From Pseudaestuariivita sp. (lineage in GTDB: Bacteria; Pseudomonadota; Alphaproteobacteria; Rhodobacterales; Rhodobacteraceae), in NCBI GenBank assembly GCA_020629995.1, contig JAHDCH010000221.1, positions 1 to 5,027 on the forward strand: DNA of 5,027 nucleotides. Direction: 5' to 3'. A program made the translations under genes and the position numbers. Under the pieces are notes generated by a model that saw nothing but the letters and a program-made list of their open reading frames with translations, was not told the origin of the DNA and ran no database searches. This document shows, one piece after another, positions 1 through 5,027 of this stretch. Numbering within the stretch: position 1 is the first letter of the stretch; the number at the start of each line of letters is the position of its first letter.

Positions 1-174
1 GGCTTTGACATCGACGAAGCCGTCGCCCTCCTGCACTCGGTCCGGGGCCTCAACATCATCGGCGCCGACATCGTCTGCATGATGCCCACCAAGGACGCGC
101 CCAACCAGATCACCGCGCTTACGGCCACTGCTCTGATGTTCGAAATGATCTGCCTGATGGCCGAACCCCGATGA
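1..174 (+). CDS. speB: Agmatinase-type ureohydrolase, C-terminal end (partial)
   Basis: The window opens inside this gene; the last 57 codons are visible and end in TGA at 172-174. Ureohydrolases are cytosolic dinuclear-manganese enzymes that split guanidino compounds into urea and an amine; agmatinase gives putrescine. The visible part matches the family C-terminus: a helix with a V-R-G-L segment, then the strand I-I-G-A-D-I-V, the loop M-M-P-T-K-D-A-P, and a final helix starting N-Q-I-T-A-L, which corresponds to D/E-x-T-A-L-x-A in SpeB and arginase. The manganese ligands (DAHxD and DxDxxDP motifs) lie upstream of the window and cannot be checked. The family call is firm. The substrate is not: guanidinobutyrase, guanidinopropionase or another ureohydrolase would look the same here. 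The stop overlaps the next start (ATGA at 171-174), indicating co-transcription with the DUF817 gene. Confidence 0.85.
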   Translation, partial: GFDIDEAVALLHSVRGLNIIGADIVCMMPTKDAPNQITALTATALMFEMICLMAEPR

Positions 175-1106
175 CCGATCCCACCGGGCCGGACCCCGCT
201 GCGAGGCGCGCGCGCAAGGGCGCGATGAGCGCCACCGCCGCGCTCGAGCGGGGATTTGGCGATGCGGTCCGCTCTCGCCTTCCGCATATCCCCGCCGAAC
301 TCCTGATGTTCGTCCTGAAACAGGGCTGGGCCGCGCTCTTCGGCGGGCTGCTCCTGATTGGCATCATCCTGTCGGACGCGCTCTGGAACGACGCCTGGCC
401 GCTCCGCCGCTACGATGCGCTCTTCCTTTACGCCATCACCCTTCAGGCGCTGTTCCTGGTCTTCAAGCTCGAAACCTGGGCCGAAGCCCGCGTGATCCTC
501 CTGTTCCACCTCACCGGCACCGCGATGGAGCTCTTCAAGGTTCAGGCCGGCAGCTGGGCCTACCCGGAACCGGGCGTCCTCAAACTCATGGGCGTGCCTC
601 TTTTCTCAGGCTTCATGTATGCCTCGGTCGGGTCCTACATCGCGCGCGTGATCCGCATCTTCGACATGCGGTTTGCGCCCTATCCGCCGTTCTGGACGAC
701 GCTGTTGCTGGCCGCGGCGATCTACGTGAACTTCTTCGCGCATCACTTCCTGCCCGACATCCGCCTCGCCCTCTTTGCCGCCACCCTCTTGCTCTACCTG
801 CGCACCCGCGTCTGGTTCACCATCGGGCGCTCCGCCTACTGGATGCCCCTGCCACTTGCGGCCTTTCTTGCGTCCTTTGCTCTCTGGGTGGCCGAAAACG
901 TCGGCACCATGACCGGCACATGGATCTATGCCGGGCAGGCCGATCTCGAACTTGTCAGCTTTGCCAAGATGGGGTCCTGGTACCTTTTGCTCTACGTCAG
1001 CTTCGTGACCGTGACGCTGGTGTTCCGCGACGCTCTGTCGTCCGCTCCGGTCACACCCAGCCGCGCCACACCGCCAACGCCACCAGCGCCGCCGCAATCA
1101 CGCTGA
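171..1106 (+). CDS. DUF817 family integral membrane protein
   Basis: The 311-residue product is a polytopic inner-membrane protein with about eight hydrophobic segments, roughly at residues 52-69, 81-99, 107-123, 142-160, 174-190, 197-211, 223-243 and 266-285. I recognise it as DUF817 from conserved-looking blocks: FVLKQGWA (47-54), FKLETWAEA (98-106), FHLTGTAMELFKV (112-124), GSWAYPE (127-133), VPLFSGFMYASVGSYI (142-157) and ENVGTMTGTW (242-251). The family's function is unknown to me; charged and aromatic residues within the membrane blocks (E102, H113, E120, K123, E242) could serve transport or catalysis, but that is inference. The ATG at 171 overlaps the ureohydrolase stop (ATGA), suggesting translational coupling. 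An alternative start at 225 (Met19) has an AAGGG 4 bases upstream and would remove a poorly conserved-looking Arg/Ala-rich leader. The last 18 residues (294-311) are Pro/Thr/Ala-rich and overlap the opposite-strand gene. Confidence 0.87.
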   Translation: MTDPTGPDPAARRARKGAMSATAALERGFGDAVRSRLPHIPAELLMFVLKQGWAALFGGLLLIGIILSDALWNDAWPLRRYDALFLYAITLQALFLVFKLETWAEARVILLFHLTGTAMELFKVQAGSWAYPEPGVLKLMGVPLFSGFMYASVGSYIARVIRIFDMRFAPYPPFWTTLLLAAAIYVNFFAHHFLPDIRLALFAATLLLYLRTRVWFTIGRSAYWMPLPLAAFLASFALWVAENVGTMTGTWIYAGQADLELVSFAKMGSWYLLLYVSFVTVTLVFRDALSSAPVTPSRATPPTPPAPPQSR

Positions 1107-1425
1107 AATTCACCGCGTTCACGCCCAGCACGCCCAGCACATAGCCCTTCAGCCGGTCGTTCGGGTCCACCGCCTCCAGATGCGTCAGCGCCTGGCGATA
1201 GGCGCGGTCAATCTCGCCTGGGTCCATCCGCAGGCCAACCTTGGGGTGCCGCGCCATGATCTCGGCCCGCTCGACCTCCAGCACCGCGCGGCGCACCTTG
1301 CGGGGCAGCCTGCGCCCGGCCTTGCGCCGCCGCGCGGCCAGATCTCGCCCCCGCGCGCCCATCTTGCGTTCCAAAAGCCGGCTCAGCACCCGCGCCTTGC
1401 CCTGAATGTCCGAAGGATCCACCAT
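1051..1425 (-). CDS. Small basic hypothetical protein with one C-terminal membrane helix
   Basis: This 124-residue protein is not one I can name. Residues 9-50 are very rich in Arg, Lys and Ala and probably helical, so this part is strongly cationic. Residues 51-92 form a more mixed segment with the pattern MDPGEIDRAYRQALTHLE. Residues about 95-119 are a single long hydrophobic stretch ending in WRGWV. The layout suggests a tail-anchored protein with a basic cytoplasmic domain, perhaps touching nucleic acid or acidic lipids (inference). The ATG at 1423-1425 is preceded on the minus strand by AAGGTG about 5 bases upstream, a fair ribosome binding site. Its 3' end overlaps the 3' end of the DUF817 gene by 56 bases, convergently. 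The opposing frames across 1107-1423 contain no recognisable protein, and this frame has sensible composition plus a membrane segment, so I take it as the real gene. Confidence 0.75.
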   Translation of the reverse strand: MVDPSDIQGKARVLSRLLERKMGARGRDLAARRRKAGRRLPRKVRRAVLEVERAEIMARHPKVGLRMDPGEIDRAYRQALTHLEAVDPNDRLKGYVLGVLGVNAVNFSVIAAALVALAVWRGWV

Positions 1426-1502
1426 GGCCGCACCTTACCCGCAGGCCAGCGGCGGCCTCAACAGGTCTGGCAAGGTTTCGTTAACCGCGCTAGGACAGGC
1501 CC
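1426..1502. promoter_or_regulatory. Divergent intergenic region with a small inverted repeat
   Basis: This 77-base gap separates two divergent starts, so promoters for both genes should lie here or within the neighbouring 5' ends. It holds an inverted repeat, AGGCC (1443-1447) and GGCCT (1454-1458) around a 6-base spacer. An AT-richer patch, GTTAAC near 1480-1485, lies before the hydrolase gene, and AGGACAGG (1492-1499) serves as the probable ribosome binding site for the ATG at 1503. I cannot find a convincing -35/-10 pair on either strand. The inverted repeat may be chance in such GC-rich DNA. Confidence 0.4.
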
Positions 1503-2264
1503 ATGCTGCATACCATTTCCCATGGCACCCGCCGGCCCGGCATCCCGCCTGCGCTGATCGTTCACGGCCTCTACGGCTCGGCCCGCAACTGGGGTGTGAT
1601 TGCCAAGCGCCTGTCGTCCGAAACGCAGGTGGTTGCCGTTGATATGCGCAACCATGGGCAGAGCCCGCATCTGCCCAGCCACAGCTATACCGACATGGCC
1701 GCCGACCTCGCCGCCGTGATCGAGCATCTGGGTGCGCCCGCTGCCGTGATCGGCCATTCGATGGGCGGCAAGGCGTCCATGGTCCTGTCGCTGACCCGGC
1801 CCGAGCTGGTCTCTCGCCTGCTGGTCGCCGACATCGCGCCGGTGACCTACAGCCATACCCAGCTGCCCTTCATCCGTGCCATGCAGGCCGTCGATGTGGG
1901 GGCCGTGACCACCCGCGGCGATGTTGACGCCCAGCTGGCCACCAGCGTGGACGATCCCACCCTGCGCAGCTTCTTCACCCAATCCTTCGATCTGGCGTCG
2001 CGCAGCTGGCGGCTCAATCTCGATGTGCTGGCCGCCGAGATGGACAAGATTATCGGATTTCCCGAGATTTCAGGCGTTTACACCGGCCCCACGCTGTTTT
2101 TGTCGGGGGCCGATAGCGATTACGTCACGCGTGACCATCGCCCCACGATCACCGGCCTTTTCCCCTCGGCCCGGTTCGCGAAAATTCCCGGTGCGGGACA
2201 TTGGCTGCATGCTGAAAAACCGCGCGAATTCGAAGCTGCGGCGCGCGCCTTCCTGCTGGCCTAA
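1503..2264 (+). CDS. Alpha/beta-fold hydrolase, YbfF-type esterase family
   Basis: The 253-residue product is a typical single-domain alpha/beta hydrolase, a soluble cytosolic protein with no signal peptide. Visible motifs in order are the oxyanion-hole HGLYGS (21-26), the strand and turn VVAVDMRNHGQS (43-54), the nucleophile elbow GHSMGG (84-89, Ser86), LLVADIAPV (106-114, Asp110), and the C-terminal GAGHWLHAEKP (230-240, His233). The DMRNHG, DIAPV and GHWLHAEKP blocks closely recall E. coli YbfF, a short-chain acyl esterase/thioesterase. The acid of the triad may be Asp110, after strand 6, as I recall for YbfF, or Asp204/Asp206 at the more usual position after strand 7; the sequence alone does not settle it. 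The natural substrate is unknown. The ATG at 1503 is chosen for full-length agreement with the family (about 255 residues) and for AGGACAGG just upstream. It is transcribed alone, divergent from the small membrane protein and convergent with the exported cysteine protein. Confidence 0.88.
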   Translation: MLHTISHGTRRPGIPPALIVHGLYGSARNWGVIAKRLSSETQVVAVDMRNHGQSPHLPSHSYTDMAADLAAVIEHLGAPAAVIGHSMGGKASMVLSLTRPELVSRLLVADIAPVTYSHTQLPFIRAMQAVDVGAVTTRGDVDAQLATSVDDPTLRSFFTQSFDLASRSWRLNLDVLAAEMDKIIGFPEISGVYTGPTLFLSGADSDYVTRDHRPTITGLFPSARFAKIPGAGHWLHAEKPREFEAAARAFLLA

Positions 2265-2270
2265 GGCCGG
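2256..2270. terminator. GC-rich hairpin between convergent genes, stop codon in the loop
   Basis: CTGGCC (2256-2261) can pair with GGCCGG (2265-2270), giving a 6-base stem with one G-T wobble. The three-base loop is TAA, which is itself the stop codon of the hydrolase gene. It lies between two convergent genes whose stops are only 6 bases apart, where a shared bidirectional terminator would be useful. There is no T-tract on either side, so it is not a canonical intrinsic terminator; it might only stabilise the 3' ends or be chance. Confidence 0.3.
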
Positions 2271-2591
2271 TCAGGCGCCCCGGCACATCACTTCGGCGGT
2301 CTTGCCGAATGCCTTGTACTTTTTCCAGAACACCTCGTGGCTGGCATTGTCCGATTGCCGGATCACCTGCGCTTTGTGCGGGTCTTTGAAAAAGCGGGCC
2401 GCCAGCTTTTGATCGGACCGGGTGAGGGTCTGGTTCGCGACCTGCTGAATACAACCACAAAGCGATCTGGACGCCGCCTTGCGGTCCGCCTTCAGGCACG
2501 CGCGGGTGATCACTCCCGCTTCGGCCACCTGCGGCAAAGCCGGCACGCTCACCGCTGCCATCGCCGCCACCAAAATCCATGTCCGCACCAT
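2271..2591 (-). CDS. Small exported four-cysteine protein
   Basis: The 106-residue product begins with a clear Sec signal peptide: Arg3, a hydrophobic core at about 5-19, and a probable cut after AEA (23-25) before Gly26. The mature protein is about 81 residues and periplasmic or secreted. It has four cysteines, at 32, 45, 47 (in CGC) and 103, so two disulfides are possible, and is rich in Lys, Arg, Gln and Ala. It contains the segments LCGCIQQVANQTL, FFKDPHKAQ and RQSD. I recall similar small proteins in Rhodobacteraceae; some carry the database name 'arginine transporter', which nothing in this sequence supports because there are no membrane or transporter domains. The ATG at 2589-2591 has an excellent AAGGAG (2597-2602 on the minus strand) 5 bases upstream, which fixes the start. 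It is convergent with the hydrolase gene and probably has its own promoter in the 96-base gap upstream. The function is unknown. Confidence 0.8.
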   Translation of the reverse strand: MVRTWILVAAMAAVSVPALPQVAEAGVITRACLKADRKAASRSLCGCIQQVANQTLTRSDQKLAARFFKDPHKAQVIRQSDNASHEVFWKKYKAFGKTAEVMCRGA

Positions 2592-2596
2592 GCCTG

Positions 2597-2628
2597 CTCC
2601 TTCTTTGCGAAGTGTTTGCCATAGTATA
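2597..2628 (-). promoter_or_regulatory. Possible -10 box and strong ribosome binding site of the exported-protein gene
   Basis: On the minus strand, TATACT (2623-2628) resembles a -10 box and stands out as AT-rich in GC-rich DNA. It lies 31 bases before the ATG, leaving room for a leader of roughly 25 bases that contains AAGGAG (2597-2602). The -35 region is poor: the best candidate is CTGGCC with an 18-base spacer, matching TTGACA at only three positions. This site would separate the gene from the operon upstream of it on the same strand. Confidence 0.35.
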
Positions 2629-2687
2629 GCGCAGCGCGGCGATTGGGGCCAGTTCGCTTGGTAATTCGGCGCATTCCTGCCGATTGT

Positions 2688-3317
2688 TTACAGGGTCTCT
2701 GCGCGCGACCGGGCGTAGGCGCGAAAGGCCTCGACCTCGTCCTGTGGCGCGTCGCATCCCGTGAACACCTTCAGGTACATGGGCATCCTCAGCAGCCGTT
2801 CTTCGATCGGCTCGCGCAGATCCGCGTCGTTGTAGCCGATCTGCATGTAATACAGCGCCCGCGCCCGCGCCTCGGCCTCGAGCGTTTCATAGCCGAACCG
2901 CGTGAACATGCCGGTCAGCGCGCCAAGGCGCGCCGCGTCGCCCGCATCCACCACCCGCGATACCGCGCCCGACCGCCGCGCCCAGTCGCGCACGGCGAAA
3001 TCCAGCGGGATGTTGAACAGCTCGGGGTCGATGACGCAGTGCCAGACATTGCACACGGCGGCCGTGATCGTTGGGGCAGGGGCCTCGGCCTGCGCCACCA
3101 TCGCGGCGGTGTTCGTGGCCTGCCAATGCGCCAGCAGCGTGTCCAGCAATTGCTGCCGGCTTTTGAAATACCAATAGAAACTGGACCGGCTCACATCCAG
3201 CTTTTCGCTCAGCGTCAGAACCTTGACCTGATCCACGCCGTCGCTGATCAGCGTGTCCAGCGCTGCCGCGATCCAGTCTTCGCGCGTCGCCTTGATATGG
3301 CTGCCGTCGTCCGCCAT
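2688..3317 (-). CDS. TetR/AcrR-family transcriptional regulator
   Basis: The 209-residue product has the TetR layout: an N-terminal three-helix DNA-binding domain (residues 10-57) and a helical ligand-binding and dimerisation domain. The signature is plain: TREDWIAAALDTLISDG, then LTLSEKLDVSRSSFYWYFKSRQQLL (35-58), with the usual S-x-x-x-F-Y-x-Y-F-K recognition helix. The C-terminal half (residues 85-190) is not one I can match to a ligand. I chose the ATG at 3315-3317 because it gives the normal family length and shares one base with the preceding TGA (TGATG), a coupling arrangement; no good Shine-Dalgarno is visible. The frame stays open upstream to 3626, but those extra residues are antisense-type filler from another frame of the methyltransferase gene. 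As the last gene of the operon it probably represses that operon, including itself, in response to the substrate or a breakdown product (inference from context). Confidence 0.92.
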   Translation of the reverse strand: MADDGSHIKATREDWIAAALDTLISDGVDQVKVLTLSEKLDVSRSSFYWYFKSRQQLLDTLLAHWQATNTAAMVAQAEAPAPTITAAVCNVWHCVIDPELFNIPLDFAVRDWARRSGAVSRVVDAGDAARLGALTGMFTRFGYETLEAEARARALYYMQIGYNDADLREPIEERLLRMPMYLKVFTGCDAPQDEVEAFRAYARSRAETL

Positions 3318-4813
3318 CAGCTTTCGGGCGCTGCGCCGCCCGCAGCCTCCATTTGCCCGATCCGGGACCGCAGCGCCTCCAGCCGGTCGCCATCCGCCGC
3401 GTGGCCCGGCTCCTGCAGGATCCGCTGCCAGATGCCCGTGGCCCGCGTCGTGGCATCCTGCGCGCCGCGCTCCGTCCAGGTGCCAAAGTTCGACCAATCC
3501 GCCACCAGCGGCTCGTAAAACTCGGTCTGATAGCGCGCCATCGTATGACCCGCGCCAAAGAAATGTCCGCCCGGTTGTACCTCCTCCAAAGCCTCGACGC
3601 CCAGATCGGTGCCGGGCTGCGCGCACAGCTCGGCCACCATCTGCAGCACCTCGATATCGGTAATCAGCTTTTCATAAGAAACCGTTAAACCGCCCTCGAG
3701 CCAGCCCGCCGCGTGGATCACCACCGTCGCCCCGCCCATCAGACAGCCCCACAGGCCCATCTGTGTCTCGTTCGCCGCCTGCACGTCGTTCAGGTTCGCG
3801 GCCGACCCGCTCGCCGACCGCCAGGGCAGGCCGATGTGCCGGGCCAGCTGCCCGGCCAGAACGCTGGCGCGGAAATGCTCGGGCGTGCCAAAGGCAGGCG
3901 CGCCCGACTTCATGTCTACGTTCGAGGTGAAGGTGCCGTAGCACACCGGCGCGCCGGGATTGACCAGCTGAGTCAGGGTGATAGCGGCCAAAGCTTCGGC
4001 ATGACTCAAAGTCAGCGCGCCGCCCACCGTGATCGGCGCCATCGCTCCCATCAGGGTAAAGGGCGTCACGATGGACACTTGCCCAAAGCGCGCAAAATCG
4101 ATCAGGCCTTGGCTCATGGGTATGTCCAGCTGCCGGGGCGAGTTGGTGTTGATGATCGTGTAGGCGTGCACCTCGTCTGTGAAAGCTTCGTCCGACAAGC
4201 CTCTGAAATCGCGCAAGAGTTCGAAGGATTGTTCGACCTGCGGTGTGCCCCGCGAAAAGATGAAGGGAAACTTGTCGCTCAGCTCCAGCTGCGCCTCAAG
4301 CGTCGCGTAGTGGCGCGCGTGCACGGGCACGTCCTGCGGCTCGATCAGTGGCGGGATCATGTGCAGAACGTCGAAATGATGAGTCAAAGCAATGAGTTCG
4401 CGGAAAGACTTCAGATCGCCGGGCCGGCGTCCGCGCTTCAGATCCGTGGCATGGGGCGCACCCGCCCCGGGCTGAAAGACCAGGCTCCCCAGCTCCAGCG
4501 TCAGGTCACGGTCCCGTGAGCCCGCCCGCAGCTTGATCCGCCTTGGCGCGGAGGCCAGCGCAGCCTCCACCACATCGCGCCCGATAAAAACCATGTCATC
4601 GCGCACGGTTGCGCCCGCTTGTTCAAAGATCGCGACAGCTTCGGGCAGCAACACCTTGATCCCAAGGCGTTCCAGAACATCAAGCGCTGCGACGTGCAGT
4701 GCCGCAACCTCGTCATCCGAGAACAAGCGCATGGCCGGAAACGGGTTGCGCAGACGCCGGTAATCGACGTCGCGCTTAGGGGTCTCGGCGGCGGCGCGCC
4801 GTCCGCGCCTCAT
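3317..4813 (-). CDS. Trimethylamine methyltransferase (MttB) superfamily protein, non-pyrrolysine type
   Basis: The 498-residue length matches MttB, a TIM-barrel enzyme that moves a methyl group from a methylated amine to the cobalt of a corrinoid protein. Recognisable features are the basic RRGRR N-terminus, LFSDDEVAALHVAALDVLERLG (30-51), the PRRIKLRAGSRDRDLTL block (90-106), LMGAMAPITVGGALTLSHAE (254-273), the segment with NVDMKSGAPAFGTPE (298-312), and HAAGWLEGGLTVSYEKLI (367-384) near the C-terminus. The reading frame is continuous with no in-frame TAG, so it lacks the pyrrolysine of archaeal trimethylamine-specific MttB. Non-pyrrolysine relatives such as MtgB demethylate glycine betaine, and others use other quaternary amines; the exact substrate here is unknown. 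It overlaps the upstream dehydrogenase gene by 4 bases (ATGA) and the TetR gene by 1 base. A weak AAGG lies upstream of the ATG. The corrinoid protein it would need is not encoded in the window. Confidence 0.92.
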   Translation of the reverse strand: MRRGRRAAAETPKRDVDYRRLRNPFPAMRLFSDDEVAALHVAALDVLERLGIKVLLPEAVAIFEQAGATVRDDMVFIGRDVVEAALASAPRRIKLRAGSRDRDLTLELGSLVFQPGAGAPHATDLKRGRRPGDLKSFRELIALTHHFDVLHMIPPLIEPQDVPVHARHYATLEAQLELSDKFPFIFSRGTPQVEQSFELLRDFRGLSDEAFTDEVHAYTIINTNSPRQLDIPMSQGLIDFARFGQVSIVTPFTLMGAMAPITVGGALTLSHAEALAAITLTQLVNPGAPVCYGTFTSNVDMKSGAPAFGTPEHFRASVLAGQLARHIGLPWRSASGSAANLNDVQAANETQMGLWGCLMGGATVVIHAAGWLEGGLTVSYEKLITDIEVLQMVAELCAQPGTDLGVEALEEVQPGGHFFGAGHTMARYQTEFYEPLVADWSNFGTWTERGAQDATTRATGIWQRILQEPGHAADGDRLEALRSRIGQMEAAGGAAPES

Positions 4814-5027
4814 CCCCGCATCGCCTTGCCTTGGGGGTCATATGGCGAGGCTTCGATCACCCGCGCCGCCCTCTCCACGCCCACCACATGCACGCTCAGC
4901 TCGGTGCCGGGCGCGGTGAGCCCGGTGTCGACCAGCGCCATCGCCAGCGATTTCTGCACCGTGTGACCATAGCCGCCCGAGGTGACAAAGCCGACCTTGT
5001 CGCCCTTGTGCCAGACCGGTTCATAGC
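4810..5027 (-). CDS. GcvT-domain protein, dimethylglycine/sarcosine dehydrogenase type, C-terminal end (partial)
   Basis: Only the last 71 complete codons are visible, ending in TGA at 4810-4812; the gene runs off the right edge. The segment is the C-terminal barrel of an aminomethyltransferase (GcvT) fold, with VWHKGDKVGFVTSGGYGHTV followed by KSLAMALVD, ELSVHVVG, ARVI and SPYDPQG. That ending, with VTSGGYGHT and SPYDP, is typical of the large FAD-dependent dimethylglycine/sarcosine dehydrogenase family. These enzymes join an FAD oxidoreductase to a GcvT part, oxidise an N-methyl group and pass the one-carbon unit to tetrahydrofolate. The FAD-binding half should lie beyond the window and cannot be confirmed; a stand-alone GcvT-like protein is the alternative. 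The stop overlaps the methyltransferase start (ATGA at 4813-4810), so the two are co-transcribed and probably handle steps of the same methylamine breakdown. Confidence 0.85.
   Translation of the reverse strand, partial: YEPVWHKGDKVGFVTSGGYGHTVQKSLAMALVDTGLTAPGTELSVHVVGVERAARVIEASPYDPQGKAMRG

Noticed and set aside
606..1097. Minus-strand open frame of 163 codons opposite the DUF817 gene
   Set aside because: It is Gly/Arg/His-rich without motifs and covers the well-supported membrane protein frame.
1458..1982. Minus-strand open frame of 174 codons opposite the hydrolase gene
   Set aside because: It is a Gly/His-rich shadow of a clear alpha/beta hydrolase with an intact nucleophile elbow.
2667..2685. 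Short inverted repeat (TCGGC/GCCGA) just after the TetR gene as a terminator
   Set aside because: Only a 5-base stem with no T-tract on the transcribed strand, too weak to call.
2149..2757. Minus-strand open frame of 202 codons spanning the exported-protein gene and the gap before it
   Set aside because: It crosses three better-supported features in another frame and has antisense-like composition; the exported protein has a signal peptide and a strong ribosome binding site.
2643..3518. Long + strand open frame of 291 codons opposite the TetR gene
   Set aside because: It is an antisense shadow in GC-rich DNA: the product is His/Arg/Gln-rich with no recognisable domain, while the opposite strand encodes clear TetR and MttB-family proteins.
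3318..3626. Upstream extension of the TetR frame to a 312-residue protein
   Set aside because: The extra 103 residues are Gly/Arg-rich filler overlapping the methyltransferase in another frame; the TetR domain starts normally at the ATG of 3317.
3713..4519. Long + strand open frame of 268 codons opposite the methyltransferase gene
   Set aside because: Its composition (Arg, Gln, His rich) and lack of any motif mark it as the antisense shadow of a well-recognised gene.
3317..4813. Possible pyrrolysine-containing MttB
   Set aside because: The reading frame is full length without any in-frame TAG, so no amber-encoded pyrrolysine is present.

Overview
The window reads as a stretch of a high-GC alphaproteobacterial chromosome, most likely from the Rhodobacteraceae (Roseobacter group). 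This rests on the strong G/C bias at third codon positions, the tight packing with overlapping start and stop codons, and the families present: a DUF817 membrane protein behind an agmatinase-type ureohydrolase, and a dimethylglycine-dehydrogenase-type enzyme beside a trimethylamine-methyltransferase-family protein. I see no rRNA, tRNA, CRISPR array, transposase or other mobile-element signature.

Left part (1-1425). The end of a ureohydrolase gene (agmatinase type) runs with an ATGA overlap into a DUF817 polytopic membrane protein on the + strand. The last 56 bases of the DUF817 gene overlap, tail to tail, a small minus-strand gene for a basic protein with one C-terminal membrane helix.

Middle part (1426-2687). 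A short divergent intergenic region precedes a + strand alpha/beta-hydrolase of the YbfF type. Its stop codon lies in the loop of a GC-rich hairpin, and 6 bases further on a convergent minus-strand gene ends. That gene encodes a small exported protein with four cysteines; it has a strong ribosome binding site and a possible -10 box.

Right part (2688-5027). Three minus-strand genes overlap one another. In transcription order they are the C-terminal end of a GcvT-domain protein (dimethylglycine/sarcosine dehydrogenase type, running off the window edge), a full-length non-pyrrolysine member of the trimethylamine methyltransferase (MttB) superfamily, and a TetR-family regulator. The overlaps are 4 bases and 1 base, so the three are almost certainly one operon. 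The likely theme is demethylation of a quaternary or tertiary methylamine such as a betaine, with methyl groups passed to a corrinoid and/or tetrahydrofolate, controlled by the TetR protein. The substrate cannot be read from the sequence. No corrinoid protein is encoded inside the window.

Overall the region is mostly ordinary core or metabolic DNA. The most interesting parts are the overlapping methyltransferase operon and a few poorly characterised small or membrane proteins. I do not see a clear undescribed defence or mobile system.
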